Positions 1-8,993 of a stretch of 64,000 nt of DNA are shown piece by piece. The notes under the pieces were generated by a model. That model ran no database searches and was not told where the DNA came from. It saw nothing but the letters and a program-made list of their open reading frames with translations. The stretch's first letter is position 1. Each line of letters opens with the position of its first letter. The DNA lies in the NCBI RefSeq assembly GCF_000308495.1, contig NZ_BAFU01000064.1, positions 33,317 to 97,316 of the forward strand. Direction: 5' to 3'. This stretch comes from Nocardia brevicatena NBRC 12119 (lineage in GTDB: Bacteria; Actinomycetota; Actinomycetes; Mycobacteriales; Mycobacteriaceae). The position numbers and the translations under genes are program-made.

Positions 1-196
1 TGCCCTTCTCCCCGCGGACCAGCACACCGCCGATACCGGGGTGCACGGCACACAGGATCAGCGCCAGCTGCAGCCGCTGCTGGCCCACCACCGCCGAGAA
101 CGGAAACCCGACATCGTCCCCGCTCGCTGGGCCCCCCGATGCGGAGCGCGTGGAACCACGGGACGGCAGGGCGGTCTCGGCATGCGACAGTGACAC
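1..196 (-). CDS. Magnesium chelatase-type AAA+ ATPase, N-terminal part (cut by window edge)
   Basis: Only the first 65 or so residues are present and the gene runs off the left edge. After a short Ser/Gly-rich leader the translation reads FPFSAVVGQ, then [14 protein letters not shown] and VLVRGEKG. This is the start of the ATPase module of ChlI/ChlD-type magnesium chelatases, with the Walker A loop just beginning at the edge. M. tuberculosis has a chelatase of this type (Rv2850c) next to an acetyltransferase and mqo, the same order as here, close to cobalamin genes. The start is taken as a GTG; an upstream overlapping GTG is in another frame. Whether the partner metal is magnesium or cobalt cannot be told from this fragment. 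Confidence 0.8.
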   Translation of the reverse strand, partial: MSLSHAETALPSRGSTRSASGGPASGDDVGFPFSAVVGQQRLQLALILCAVHPGIGGVLVRGEKG

Positions 197-246
197 AGCC
201 TCACTCTAGGGCGTCCCGGACAGCGCGCCGGAACGCCCCGCCTCCC

Positions 247-696
247 TCAGCCCTTGCGCATGGGCACGTGGGGTACACCGCCCTCGTCGAATTCCTCGCC
301 GTCGATCTCGAAACCGTGCCTGGTGTACAGATCGATCAGGTAGGTCTGCGCATTGATCCGCACGGTATGCGGCCCGGCCTCGGCGAGCGCGGCCTGCAGC
401 AGGCGGGTGGTGTAGCCGTGGCCGCGGGCCGGAACGGCGGTGCACAGGTGGCCGATGCGGAAGGTCTTCACCCCGTCGTCGTGCTCTTCCCACAGCCGCA
501 CGGTGGCGATGATCTCACCCTCGTCGTCGAGCCAGAAATGCCTGGTCTCCGGCAGCAGGTCCAGCCCGTCCAGCTCCGGGTACGGACTTTTCTGCTCCAC
601 CACGAAAATTTCGACACGAAGCTTCAGCAGCTGGTACAGGGTCGCGGTGTCGAGATCCTGCGCCCACGACCGTCGGAGTTGAACCGTTGACATCAT
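247..696 (-). CDS. GNAT acetyltransferase, ElaA family
   Basis: A 149-residue single-domain GNAT protein. The N-terminal part (LYQLLKLRVEIFVVEQ, then YPELDGLD) is the signature of the ElaA subfamily, and the acetyl-CoA loop region reads ARGHGYTTRLL near residue 95. It should transfer an acetyl group from acetyl-CoA to an unknown amine; no substrate is established for ElaA. It lies about 50 bp upstream of the chelatase gene on the same strand and about 130 bp downstream of mqo, so the three may be cotranscribed, as the M. tuberculosis order Rv2852c-Rv2851c-Rv2850c suggests. The first two codons are both ATG, so the start could be one codon later. Confidence 0.88.
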   Translation of the reverse strand: MMSTVQLRRSWAQDLDTATLYQLLKLRVEIFVVEQKSPYPELDGLDLLPETRHFWLDDEGEIIATVRLWEEHDDGVKTFRIGHLCTAVPARGHGYTTRLLQAALAEAGPHTVRINAQTYLIDLYTRHGFEIDGEEFDEGGVPHVPMRKG

Positions 697-822
697 CGCG
701 CCTTGCTATCACACTCGAGGCCCGTTTCAGAAGTTTTCGGGGCAAGGTGCGGGTTTCGTCACCGAATATCGCCTCTCACCGAGATCGGAGCGGCCCCGCG
801 TGGTAAGGGGGGCGTCCGGTTG

Positions 823-2343
823 TTACGACGCGGGGGCGACCCGGCCGGCCCTGGCCCGATCGCCGGTGAGATGCAACGCCTTGGAGGTCCATTCCCACAC
901 CTCGGAGAACAGCGCCTTGTCCTCCGAGAGTTTCACACCCAGCGACGGCACCATTTCCTTCAACTTCGGGGTCCAGGCCGCATACTCCTGCGGGAAACAG
1001 CGTTCGAGCACGTCGAGCATGGCCGTCACGCAGGTGGACGCACCCGGGGAGGCGCCGAGCAGGCCGGCGATGGAGCCGTCCGCGGAGGCGATCACAGCGG
1101 TGCCCAGTTCGAGCACACCACCCACGCCCTGGCGACGGATCATCTGCACTCGCTGGCCGGCGGTGATGAGTTCCCAGTCGCGACCGTCGGCGCGTGGGAT
1201 GAACTCCTCCATGGTGTACACCCGGCCGGTCTGCGATTTCATCAGCTCGGTGACGAGGTATTTGACCAGACCCAGTTCGGTGACCCCGACACCGAGCATG
1301 GGGGTGAGGTTGCCCGGTTTGATCGACTTGAACAGGTCGATGTTGGAACCGTCCTTGAGGAACTTCGGGGTCCAGCCGGCGTACGGACCGAACAGCAGGC
1401 CCGGTTTGCCGTTGATGACGCGGGTGTCCAGGTGTGGCACCGACATCGGCGGCGCGCCGACCGCGGCCTTGCCGTACACCTTGGCCTCGTGCCGGTCGAT
1501 CAGATCGGGGTTGGTACAGCGCAGGAACTGGCCGGATACCGGGAACCCGGCAAAGCCCTTGATCTCGCGGATACCGGACTTCTGCAGCAGTGGCAGCGCG
1601 CCGCCGCCGGCGCCGACGAAGACGAATTCGGCGCTCACGGTGCGCCTGCGACGGGAGCGCAGATTGCGCACCGTGACCTTCCAGCCGCCGTCCCGCTGCT
1701 TGGCGAGATCGAGCACCTCGTGTCCGAAGGCGATTTCGGCACCGGTGGCGCCGATGTAGGCGAGCAGCTCCTTGGTGAGCGTGCCGAAGTCGATATCGGT
1801 GCCGCCGTCGGTCCAGTTGAGGGCGACGGGTTCGCTGAAGTCACGGCCGCGGGCCATGAGCGGTAGCCGGCGGGCGAACTCGTCGGGGCTGTCGATGTAC
1901 TCCATACCCGGGAACAGCGGATTCGGGGCCAGCGTCTCGTAACGCCTGCGCAGGTATTGCACATCGTCGGCGCCGTGGACGAAGCTGACGTGCGGAATGG
2001 GGTTGATGAAGCCGGACGGGTCGCCGAGGATCCCGTTCTCCACCGCGTAGGCCCAGAACTGCCTGGAGACCTGGAAGCGTTCGTTGATATCGACGGCCTT
2101 GGTGACGTCCACCGAACCGTCGGGTTTCTGCGGGCTGTAGTTGAGCTCACACAGCGCCGAATGCCCGGTGCCCGCGTTGTTCCATGGATCGCTGCTCTCG
2201 GCGGCGGCGGCGTCCAACCGTTCGAACACCGTGATCGACCAGTCCGGCTGAAGCCGGCGCAGCAGCGCACCGAGAGTGGCGCTCATGATGCCGGCACCGA
2301 TGAGAACGACATCGGTCTTTTCGGTCTGGGCAGTGTTCGGCAC
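823..2343 (-). CDS. mqo: Malate:quinone oxidoreductase
   Basis: A 506-residue peripheral-membrane flavoprotein that oxidises malate to oxaloacetate and passes electrons to the quinone pool, replacing or complementing NAD-dependent malate dehydrogenase. The N-terminal FAD-binding Rossmann motif reads VLIGAGIMS near residue 15 and the family hallmark [16 protein letters not shown] follows near residue 53. Length is normal for the family. The start is GTG with a GAGGAAG ribosome site nine bases upstream. It is read away from the hydrolase at 2733, with a divergent intergenic region between them that contains an 8-bp stem hairpin and a 36-bp tandem repeat. Confidence 0.95.
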   Translation of the reverse strand: MPNTAQTEKTDVVLIGAGIMSATLGALLRRLQPDWSITVFERLDAAAAESSDPWNNAGTGHSALCELNYSPQKPDGSVDVTKAVDINERFQVSRQFWAYAVENGILGDPSGFINPIPHVSFVHGADDVQYLRRRYETLAPNPLFPGMEYIDSPDEFARRLPLMARGRDFSEPVALNWTDGGTDIDFGTLTKELLAYIGATGAEIAFGHEVLDLAKQRDGGWKVTVRNLRSRRRRTVSAEFVFVGAGGGALPLLQKSGIREIKGFAGFPVSGQFLRCTNPDLIDRHEAKVYGKAAVGAPPMSVPHLDTRVINGKPGLLFGPYAGWTPKFLKDGSNIDLFKSIKPGNLTPMLGVGVTELGLVKYLVTELMKSQTGRVYTMEEFIPRADGRDWELITAGQRVQMIRRQGVGGVLELGTAVIASADGSIAGLLGASPGASTCVTAMLDVLERCFPQEYAAWTPKLKEMVPSLGVKLSEDKALFSEVWEWTSKALHLTGDRARAGRVAPAS

Positions 2344-2466
2344 GGTGATCGACTTCCTCGTCCTGGTGCGCGGGGGACGCCTTATTGGGTGTTCCCCGCC
2401 TGGGCACGGCTGCTATGCGGTTGTGGCGAAAGGCTTGACGGTGGCGGCTTTCGCTGTGGGGCGCGG

Positions 2467-2488
2467 CCTTCGGTCGTGGAACCGAAGG
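2467..2488. other. Short hairpin in the divergent mqo/hydrolase intergenic region
   Basis: CCTTCGGT and ACCGAAGG form a perfect 8-bp stem around a 6-base loop. It lies about 125 bp upstream of mqo and about 140 bp before the tandem repeat of the hydrolase gene. It could be an operator or leader structure; no T-run follows, so a terminator role is unlikely. The rest of 2344-2624 shows no convincing gene. A TTGACG element near 2437 on the plus strand could be a -35 box, but no matching -10 is clear. Confidence 0.4.
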
Positions 2489-2624
2489 AGCGGCGGGATG
2501 TAGGTTACCCGTCGTTCACCTAAGGCCAATTGTGCACCTCGCTACCCCGTGGACCTGCAGTGAGGAAGCGGATTGTGACGTAAATTCCTCCCGGCCCGAC
2601 CCCGCGAAGCCCGGCCCACCCCAG

Positions 2625-2768
2625 ATGCGCATGGCCGGAGCGGAGGCGGAGGTTTCGCCGATGCGCATGGCCGGAGCGGAGGCGGAGGTTTCGCCGATGC
2701 GCATGGCCGGAGCGGAGGCGGAGGTTTCGCCGATGCGCATGGCCGGAGCGGAGGCGGAGGTTTCGCCT
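2625..2768 (+). repeat. Four tandem copies of a 36-bp repeat carrying ribosome site plus ATG
   Basis: Four head-to-tail 36-bp units starting at 2625, 2661, 2697 and 2733. The units are identical except for the last base of the fourth. Each begins ATGCGCATGG and ends GGAGGTTTCGCCG, so the GGAGG of one unit sits eight bases before the ATG of the next. Being 12 codons long, the repeat stays in frame with the downstream hydrolase and would add multiples of MRMAGAEAEVSP to its N-terminus. It is not a CRISPR: there are no spacers. Confidence 0.95.
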
Positions 2769-3824
2769 ACATTGGTTCCCGTGACGAACGAGACTGCGGT
2801 CGGAATGTCCGATACGGACCGCACCGGCCCTTGGCGCCCGGATATCCTCGGCACCGGCTATCAGCAGCGCACCCTGGACCTGGGTCCTGACCCGGACGGG
2901 GAGGGCGAGGTCTTCGCCACCCTGGTCCGGCATCTGCCCGACCCCCGGGCGGAGGCCGCCGCCGACACGGTGCTGTATGTGCATGGTTTCACCGACTATT
3001 TCTTCCAGAAGCATCTGGCCGAACACCTCACCGAGCGCGGTCACCGGTTCTACGCGCTGGACCTGCGCAAATGCGGACGTTCACTGCGGGACGGACAAAG
3101 CCCGCACTTCATCAGCGACCTGGCGCTCTACGACGCCGAACTGAACGAGTCGCTGCGCATCGTTCGCGAGGAAACCGGCTCGTCGGTGCTGATAATGGCC
3201 CATTCGACGGGCGGCCTGGTCACATCGCTGTGGCTGGACCGTCTCAACCGCGCCGAAGGGACGGCGGCGGCCGGAGTCAGCGGGGTGGTCCTCAACAGTC
3301 CGTGGTTCGATCTGCAGGGTCCGGCGTACCTGCGCAGCGCCGGTGTCACCCGAGCCATCGATGTCATGGGCCGGATCCGGCGCAGGGCTCCCGTGGCGCT
3401 GGCCAAGACCACCTCCTACGGCGACAGCCTGCACCACAGTGTCTCCGGGGAGTGGGAGTACAACCTGGACTGGAAGCCGCTGCCCGGCTTCCCCGTCCGC
3501 TTCGGCTGGCTGCGGGCGATCCGGCGAGGACATGCGCGACTGCAGCGGGGACTGGACATCGGGGTCCCGGCGCTGCTGCTGCGCTCCCGGGTGACGAAGT
3601 TCGCCTCGGCCTACTGCCCCGAGGTGGACGCGGCCGACGCGGTACTCGATGTGCAGCAGATCCAGCGCTGGGCAGGCTGCCTGGGCGACCGCACCAATAT
3701 CGTGCCGATCGACGGCGCCCGCCACGACGTGTTCCTGTCCGCGGCCGAACCGCGGGCGACCGCGTTCGCGGAACTGGACGCCTGGCTGGACTGGCTGGCG
3801 AACCATCGCCGTATCCGGGCCTGA
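2733..3824 (+). CDS. Alpha/beta hydrolase, lysophospholipase/monoacylglycerol-lipase type
   Basis: A serine hydrolase of the Hydrolase_4 type, cytosolic by appearance (no signal peptide). The oxyanion region VLYVHGFTDYF is followed by the nucleophile elbow MAHSTGG (Ser about residue 158 from this start); the first glycine of the usual GxSxG is Ala. The candidate acid lies around DAADAVLD and the catalytic His in GARHDVFLS near the C-terminus. M. tuberculosis has a hydrolase at about this place (Rv2854). The open frame extends back to 2532. I use the ATG of the fourth repeat unit because it is the last with a well-spaced GGAGG. GTG 2781 or ATG 2805 would exclude the repeat altogether. Substrate unknown. 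Confidence 0.88.
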   Translation: MRMAGAEAEVSPTLVPVTNETAVGMSDTDRTGPWRPDILGTGYQQRTLDLGPDPDGEGEVFATLVRHLPDPRAEAAADTVLYVHGFTDYFFQKHLAEHLTERGHRFYALDLRKCGRSLRDGQSPHFISDLALYDAELNESLRIVREETGSSVLIMAHSTGGLVTSLWLDRLNRAEGTAAAGVSGVVLNSPWFDLQGPAYLRSAGVTRAIDVMGRIRRRAPVALAKTTSYGDSLHHSVSGEWEYNLDWKPLPGFPVRFGWLRAIRRGHARLQRGLDIGVPALLLRSRVTKFASAYCPEVDAADAVLDVQQIQRWAGCLGDRTNIVPIDGARHDVFLSAAEPRATAFAELDAWLDWLANHRRIRA

Positions 3825-3828
3825 GGCG

Positions 3829-4392
3829 TCACCACATACTGGTCCGCAACACGATCTCGGTGGCGAACTCCTGGTCGGCCTCGGCGGCGACATTGTCGAC
3901 GTCCAGGTCCACGACCCGGAATTCGCCGTATACGTAGCGGCCCGAGGCGTCGGCCACCGATCGCGGCAGTCCCTTGGTCACCAGCACGGTCGTGGGCAGT
4001 TCCACCGCCCTGCAGTCCGGGTCCAGGACGGTACCGCCGGCGTCGGGGACCGCGGGGTGCCCGCGGTCGGCGACCACGAGGCTGACGAACCGGCCGAACC
4101 CGGTCGCGCACACCTTCCACGCCACGGCGGCGCCCGCGCCGCGACCGGCGACGTTCACCCACGACACCCCGATATCGTCGAGCGTCGCATACACCCCCGC
4201 CGTATTCAGGTCCTCGGCCGTCTCGAACACGATGGTCCGCAGATCGGAACTGTGCAGCCGAGCACATACCCGGTCGTAGACGTCCGGTGGGTCCCCTGTA
4301 TCGGGCAGCAGCAGCACACTGTGCTGCGTCACCGGTCCGTCGACCCGCACCGTCCAGGCCCGATCGCCGACCGCGATGCGCCGAGATTTCAT
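3829..4392 (-). CDS. Alpha/beta-hydrolase-fold protein lacking the nucleophile serine
   Basis: A 187-residue protein with the look of a compact alpha/beta hydrolase: VLLLPDTGDPPDVYDRV gives the first strand and loop, TIVFETAED a second strand, and VNVAGRGAG occupies the nucleophile elbow. There the serine of GxSxG is Arg, so ordinary hydrolysis is not expected. The C-terminal third (TTVLVTKGLPRSV) resembles the strand before the acid residue. Probably a non-enzymatic or divergent homologue; the ligand is unknown. It converges on the preceding hydrolase with a 4-bp gap, and starts at an ATG; longer versions up to 4512 are possible but look non-conserved. Confidence 0.75.
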   Translation of the reverse strand: MKSRRIAVGDRAWTVRVDGPVTQHSVLLLPDTGDPPDVYDRVCARLHSSDLRTIVFETAEDLNTAGVYATLDDIGVSWVNVAGRGAGAAVAWKVCATGFGRFVSLVVADRGHPAVPDAGGTVLDPDCRAVELPTTVLVTKGLPRSVADASGRYVYGEFRVVDLDVDNVAAEADQEFATEIVLRTSMW

Positions 4393-4530
4393 GCCGAACG
4401 ACGCTACACCGGACACGGGCGCCGGTGTAGCGCTCCGGGAAAACCGCCGGTGGATCGTAACCGCCCGATCACCGGGCATCACGGGGCGGCGACGGTCCGG
4501 GACGCGACGCATCCGTCGCCGACCGCGCGG

Positions 4531-6147
4531 CTACCGGCCGGCGAATCGGTCGATGCCGGAACAGGCGGCGAACCCGGGTGTGAGCACCGGCAGACCCACC
4601 GGCGCGCCCTCGGTGAGGAGACGTTCCAATTCGGGCAGGTCGAGGTGGTCGGCGACGAGATCGGCGAGCAGGTCCAGTTGCGCCGCGCGAACCGCCGCGA
4701 CACGCGTGTCCGGGGCAACCGTGTACCCCGTGCGGCCGGCGCGCTCGGCGACCTCGGCGAGCCAGGCGCGACGGAAGTCGTCCGATTCCAGCAGGCCGTG
4801 CAGATGGGTGCCCCAGAGCGCACCGCGCACGGCGCCTTCCCCCGCGTCCGGGCCGCCGACGACCCGCAGCCAGGGGGCTTCGGCGAGGCGGCGAACCCGC
4901 CCGTGGTGGATCTCGTACCCGTCGCCGGGTATCCCCGCGAGGGCGGTCTCGGGCGCTCCTACGACCGACGTGCGCCGCAGGACCTTCGGTTCGGCGAATT
5001 CGACCTCCATATCGAACAGCCCGAGTCCCACCGTCTCGCCCGTCGCGGACTCCACCCGGTCGTCGATACGACGACCGAGCATCTGGTATCCGCCGCAGAT
5101 CCCCAGGATCGGTCGGCCCGCCGCCGCCCGCCGCCGCAGCGCGTCCGCGAGGCCGGTGCGGTGCAGCCAGGCCAGATCGTCGACGGTGGACTTGCTGCCG
5201 GGCAGCACCACCAGGTCGGCGTCGGCGAGTCGGGACGGTTCGCTCACCCAGCGCACCGAGACCCCCGGTTCGCAGGCGAGCGCCTCGATATCGGTGGAAT
5301 TGGAGATCCGGGGCATCCGGACGGCGGCGACGGTGAGCCAGTCGGCGCCTCTCGGCGGTGCGGGCCGCCCGACCGGCGCGTCCGCGACGGTGCCGAGCGA
5401 GTCCTCGGCGTCAATCCAGAGTTCGTCCCGGTAGGGCAGCACTCCCAGGGTGGGACGGCCGGTGAGTTCGGCCAGCCGGTCCAGGCCCGGCCGCAGCAGC
5501 TCCACGTCGCCGCGGAACTTGTTGACCACGAAGCCGGCGATGAGCCGCTGGTCGTCCGGTTCGAGCACGGCGAGGGTGCCGAACAGATGCGCGAGCACAC
5601 CCCCGCGGTCGATATCGCCGACCACCAGCACCGGCAGTCCAGCCGCGCGGGCCAGCCCCATATTCGCCAGGTCGGTGGCGCGCAGGTTGATCTCGGCGGG
5701 TGAGCCCGCGCCCTCGCAGATCACCACGTCGAACTCGGCGCGCAGGGCGGCCAGTTCGGCGGCCACCACCTCACGCAGCCGCCGCCGGTGCCGGAAATAG
5801 TCGCGGGCCCCCACCGTGTCCACGGCCGCACCGCGCACCACCAGCTGGGAACGCCGGTCGCTACCCGGTTTGAGCAGGACGGGGTTGAACCGCACACTCG
5901 GCTCCAGCCCGCAGGCCCGGGCCTGGAGGGCTTGGGCACGGCCGATCTCACCACCGTCGAGGGTGACGACGGAGTTGTTCGACATGTTCTGCGCCTTGAA
6001 CGGCGCCACCCGCACCCCGCGACGGGCCAGCATCCGGCAGATCCCGGCGACGAGCACGCTCTTGCCCGCATCGGAGGTGGTGCCGGCGACCAGCAGCGCG
6101 CCCCGGAGGCCGGGCCGCTCGGTCCCGGCACCGGCGGACGCGGTCAC
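4531..6147 (-). CDS. cobQ: Cobyric acid synthase (glutamine-dependent amidotransferase)
   Basis: A 538-residue enzyme of cobalamin synthesis that amidates four carboxyl groups of adenosylcobyrinic acid a,c-diamide using ATP and glutamine. The N-terminal dethiobiotin-synthetase-like domain opens [11 protein letters not shown] (P-loop) and [10 protein letters not shown]. The C-terminal class I glutaminase domain carries the nucleophile in [10 protein letters not shown] and the catalytic His in GTHLHGLLE. The GTG start overlaps the stop of map (GTGA), so it is probably translated by coupling with map, a pairing that makes no metabolic sense but is clear in sequence. A longer frame upstream would run into map and is rejected. 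Confidence 0.95.
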   Translation of the reverse strand: MTASAGAGTERPGLRGALLVAGTTSDAGKSVLVAGICRMLARRGVRVAPFKAQNMSNNSVVTLDGGEIGRAQALQARACGLEPSVRFNPVLLKPGSDRRSQLVVRGAAVDTVGARDYFRHRRRLREVVAAELAALRAEFDVVICEGAGSPAEINLRATDLANMGLARAAGLPVLVVGDIDRGGVLAHLFGTLAVLEPDDQRLIAGFVVNKFRGDVELLRPGLDRLAELTGRPTLGVLPYRDELWIDAEDSLGTVADAPVGRPAPPRGADWLTVAAVRMPRISNSTDIEALACEPGVSVRWVSEPSRLADADLVVLPGSKSTVDDLAWLHRTGLADALRRRAAAGRPILGICGGYQMLGRRIDDRVESATGETVGLGLFDMEVEFAEPKVLRRTSVVGAPETALAGIPGDGYEIHHGRVRRLAEAPWLRVVGGPDAGEGAVRGALWGTHLHGLLESDDFRRAWLAEVAERAGRTGYTVAPDTRVAAVRAAQLDLLADLVADHLDLPELERLLTEGAPVGLPVLTPGFAACSGIDRFAGR

Positions 6148-7007
6148 GGCAGGGTGAGGATTTCCGTGCCGGTTTCGGTGACGACCAGGGTGTGTTCGAA
6201 CTGGGCGGTCCACTTGCGGTCCTTGGTGACCACGGTCCACCCGTCGTCCCAGATGTCGTAGGCGATACCGCCCAGGTTGATCATGGGTTCGATGGTGAAG
6301 GTCATGCCGGGTTCGATGACGGTCTCCACGGCGGGCTGGTCGTAGTGCAGGATCACCAGACCGCTGTGGAAGGTAGGGCCGACACCGTGACCGGTGAAAT
6401 CGCGCACCACGCCGTAGCCGAAGCGATTGGCGTAGGACTCGATGACCCGCCCGATCACATTGAGCGCCCGCCCGGGCCGCACGGCCTTGATGGCGCGCAT
6501 GGTGGCCTCTTCGGTGCGTTCGACGAGCAGACGGACCTCCTCGTCGACATCGCCCGCGAGGAAGGTGGCGTTGGTGTCGCCGTGCACGCCGTGGATATAG
6601 GCGGTGACGTCGATATTGACGATGTCACCGTCCTCGATGACCGTGGTGTCGGGGATACCGTGGCAGATCACCTCGTTGAGCGAGGTGCAGCACGATTTCG
6701 GGAACCCCTTGTAGCCGAGCGTCGAGGGATAGGCGCTGTGATCGCACAGGTATTCGTGCACGATCCGGTCCAATTCGTCGGTGGTGACCCCTGGCGCCAC
6801 CGCCTTGCCCGCTTCGGCCAGGGCCTGCGCCGCCAACCGTCCGGCGATCCGCATCCTCTCGATGGTCTCCGGGGTCTGCACCCACGGTTCGCGCCCTTCG
6901 TTGGCGGTGGGTTTCCACGCGTACTCCGGTCGCTCGATACCGCGGGGGACCTCGCGAATGGGGGTAGGGGTTCCGGGGACTAGCGGCTGACGGGTACGCA
7001 CGGACAT
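6144..7007 (-). CDS. map: Type I methionine aminopeptidase
   Basis: Removes the initiator methionine from nascent proteins. The 287-residue protein has the M24A fold and the ~40-residue N-terminal extension found in actinobacterial MapB enzymes, including the PxxP-like region TPTPIREVP and RPEYAWKP. Metal ligands lie in [22 protein letters not shown] (Asp, Asp), GHGVGPTFH (His), FTIEPM (Glu) and AQFEHTLVV (Glu). ATG start chosen to match the length of M. tuberculosis MapB (285). Its stop overlaps the GTG of cobQ. Confidence 0.95.
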   Translation of the reverse strand: MSVRTRQPLVPGTPTPIREVPRGIERPEYAWKPTANEGREPWVQTPETIERMRIAGRLAAQALAEAGKAVAPGVTTDELDRIVHEYLCDHSAYPSTLGYKGFPKSCCTSLNEVICHGIPDTTVIEDGDIVNIDVTAYIHGVHGDTNATFLAGDVDEEVRLLVERTEEATMRAIKAVRPGRALNVIGRVIESYANRFGYGVVRDFTGHGVGPTFHSGLVILHYDQPAVETVIEPGMTFTIEPMINLGGIAYDIWDDGWTVVTKDRKWTAQFEHTLVVTETGTEILTLP

Positions 7008-7163
7008 GCGTCCAGAGTATCCGGACCGGGCGCCGCGGTCGTCGATACGGCGGCCGGATCCGCGCATCCGCACCCCGGCGACCGGAATACGGGGCGCGAG
7101 CGGTGTCGGGACGCCCGGGCGCGAACCGGCATCCCACGGCCGGGGGTCGGGTGGGGGTTCGGC

Positions 7164-7988
7164 TCAGCACATGGGGGCGCCGAGGCGCGCCTCGAACGCT
7201 ATCCGGTCGCCTCGGTACAGCGTGCACATTCGTTCGATGGGCCGGCCGCCGCTATCCACGCTGCAGCGGGTGACCAGCATCAGGGGTATCCCGGGACCGC
7301 AGCCGAGCAGGGTGGTCTCGCGCGGGCCGGCGAGGATGGTCTCGATACGTTCGGTCGCACCGGAGTACTCGATTCCGGAATTGCTGATCGTAGTGTACAG
7401 CGAGGTGGTCGGATCGAACCCGGCGCGCAGCCAGCCGAACCGGTCCAGTGAGAGGTGAGTGGTCTCCAGGCCGATCGGTTCGTCGTCGGCCAGCAATATC
7501 CGCTCCAGGCACATCACCGGCGTCCCCGCGGCCAGGCCGAGATCGCGGGCGACCTCGCCCTCGGCGGGCTGGTCTTCCCAGGACAGCAGTGTCCGACCGG
7601 TTTTCCATCCGGGCCGGGCCGCCGCATCGGCCATGGACTCCAGCGCGAGCGGCTGCACCAGCTTCGACCGCCCCACCACCGTGCCCCGGCCGGCCCTGCG
7701 AATCCGGCCGGCCACCATGAGGTCCCGCAGCGCGTGACGGACGGTTTCCCGGGCGACTCCGAACCGGGCGGCCAATTCCCGTTCGGCGGGCACCGGGTCC
7801 CCCGCGTGCAGATCGGTGAGCAGCTGTTCGATCGCGCCGCGCACCCGATGCGCCTTCGACGGCGTTTCGGCACCCGCCGGCCCGGAATCCACCTCACCCG
7901 TCCCCCGCGTCTCGACGGTCCGCTGCCGAAAAAACTTGGCGCGGCTGGTGTATGGACGAGCCCCCTCCATCGGTTCCATATCGGTCAC
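7164..7988 (-). CDS. GntR-family transcriptional regulator, HutC/UTRA subfamily
   Basis: A 274-residue regulator with an N-terminal winged-helix domain (PAERELAARFGVARETVRHALRDL, about residues 65-90; GRGTVVGR wing) and a C-terminal UTRA ligand domain that ends in the typical PIERMCTLYRGDR. HutC-type proteins sense sugars phosphates, amino acids or related small molecules; the ligand here is unknown. Ten bases upstream of the start lies a perfect 20-bp palindrome whose core TGGTCTAGACCA matches the operators of the DasR/NagR group, so autoregulation is likely. The nearest genes on the same strand are map (downstream) and the DUF4254 gene (upstream). No transporter or sugar enzyme is adjacent. 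Confidence 0.9.
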   Translation of the reverse strand: MTDMEPMEGARPYTSRAKFFRQRTVETRGTGEVDSGPAGAETPSKAHRVRGAIEQLLTDLHAGDPVPAERELAARFGVARETVRHALRDLMVAGRIRRAGRGTVVGRSKLVQPLALESMADAAARPGWKTGRTLLSWEDQPAEGEVARDLGLAAGTPVMCLERILLADDEPIGLETTHLSLDRFGWLRAGFDPTTSLYTTISNSGIEYSGATERIETILAGPRETTLLGCGPGIPLMLVTRCSVDSGGRPIERMCTLYRGDRIAFEARLGAPMC

Positions 7989-7998
7989 CCTATCCCGC

Positions 7999-8018
7999 CA
8001 ATTGGTCTAGACCAATTG
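7999..8018. promoter_or_regulatory. Perfect 20-bp palindrome, probable GntR operator
   Basis: CAATTGGTCTAGACCAATTG is fully self-complementary. The central TGGTCTAGACCA equals the core of the dre sites bound by DasR-type GntR/HutC regulators. It sits directly upstream of a gene of exactly that family, so it is most likely the autoregulatory operator. Confidence 0.75.
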
Positions 8019-8092
8019 AAAATCACGTCCTCGTCCCTACGCACACACATCGGTCCGGTCCATGCGAAGGAAACGAGTGCGACAGGACCCGG

Positions 8093-8536
8093 TTACTGCA
8101 CGGGAAGGCGCCGGCGCCCGCCGAGCACATCGGCGACCAGGTCCGTATACCCGTCGACCAATTGGGCCAGGTGGTACCAGTGTTTGTGGGTATTGTCGCT
8201 GCGAACGCCATCGACATCGATCGCCCGGTTGGCCTCCACCCAGCTGCGGGCCATCCGGTCGATCATCGCCCCCAGGCTCTCGGCGTGGAGCGACGCACCG
8301 CACCGGTGCTGCGGTATCTGCCGCGCGATCCCCTCGTTGATGTCCTCCACGAGACGCGCCCGCCGCGCATCCATCTCGGCGGTCAAGGCCGGATCACCGA
8401 TCTGGGCGCACCGGCGATGCAGGTCCACGAGCGCGTGCGCGGAACGCAGCATGGCGCGATCCTCGAACCTTCTGCCCTGGAACGCGCACAACAATTGAGG
8501 TGCGGTGGGTAGTTCCGCAGCGGTCGGCGCACTCAT
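8093..8536 (-). CDS. DUF4254 family protein
   Basis: A 147-residue soluble protein. The central segment INEGIARQIP followed by SLHAESLGAMIDRMARSWVEANR resembles the DUF4254 signature, in which a TETPGxxIDRLS-like motif is followed by a helix. The function of the family is not known; members in other phyla sit near glycosyltransferases, but none is here. The C-terminal part (DNTHKHWYHLAQLVDGYTDLVADVL) looks helical. It is followed, about 100 bp downstream on the same strand, by the GntR regulator and its operator, so expression of the two could be linked only by read-through into the operator. Confidence 0.75.
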   Translation of the reverse strand: MSAPTAAELPTAPQLLCAFQGRRFEDRAMLRSAHALVDLHRRCAQIGDPALTAEMDARRARLVEDINEGIARQIPQHRCGASLHAESLGAMIDRMARSWVEANRAIDVDGVRSDNTHKHWYHLAQLVDGYTDLVADVLGGRRRLPVQ

Positions 8537-8993
8537 CCACGCCCCTCGGAATCACCCGGCACCTGCACATTCTGTACGACCATCATCGACTCTCGATTCG
8601 GTTGTCCCGGCCATCGGATCGGTTGCTCACAACTAGGCTAACTGGATCATGCTCTTACAGATGCAAGAACACAAGAATGCATTCTCTTTGCTGCGTTCAC
8701 TATGTCCTTGCGGCATTGAGGTGTTCCTATGACCTCCGTGCCGGAGCACCGGCAGCCTGCACGGTTCCTCGCCCGGTCCGCCGTGCGGGTGAGATACCCC
8801 GAGATATCGCCGTCGGCGCCCGCATCGCCCGCCGGACCTGCTCGAGCACGGACGACCCCCACCGGTGTCTTCGACCATGCTCGGGTGACAGGGTTTTCTG
8901 CCGAGCGCCCCGGGGTCCGGCGATTCCGTTGCGGGCGAGAACAACCGATGAGCAGGGGCCCTACGGGAGAGTGAGCGGAACCGGCTCGGCAGG
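8537..8993. other. Intergenic region without a supported gene
   Basis: The left part is AT-richer than the surroundings and contains a perfect 12-bp palindrome AGAATGCATTCT at 8674-8685, a possible operator. An open frame from 8729 to 8974 (plus strand, 81 codons) has a GAGG eight bases before its ATG, but its Arg/Pro-rich product resembles nothing I know and I do not call it. Confidence 0.5.

Noticed and set aside
2625-2768. CRISPR array
   Set aside because: The 36-bp units abut directly with no spacers and are in frame with a gene.
3649-5703. Long plus-strand open frame (684 codons) opposite cobQ
   Set aside because: It is antisense to cobQ and the hydrolase-like gene and its Arg/Gly/Pro-rich product matches no family. 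High GC keeps the opposite frames open.
8729-8974. 81-codon plus-strand frame with GAGG before its ATG
   Set aside because: The Arg/Pro-rich sequence has no family resemblance or codon bias beyond chance.
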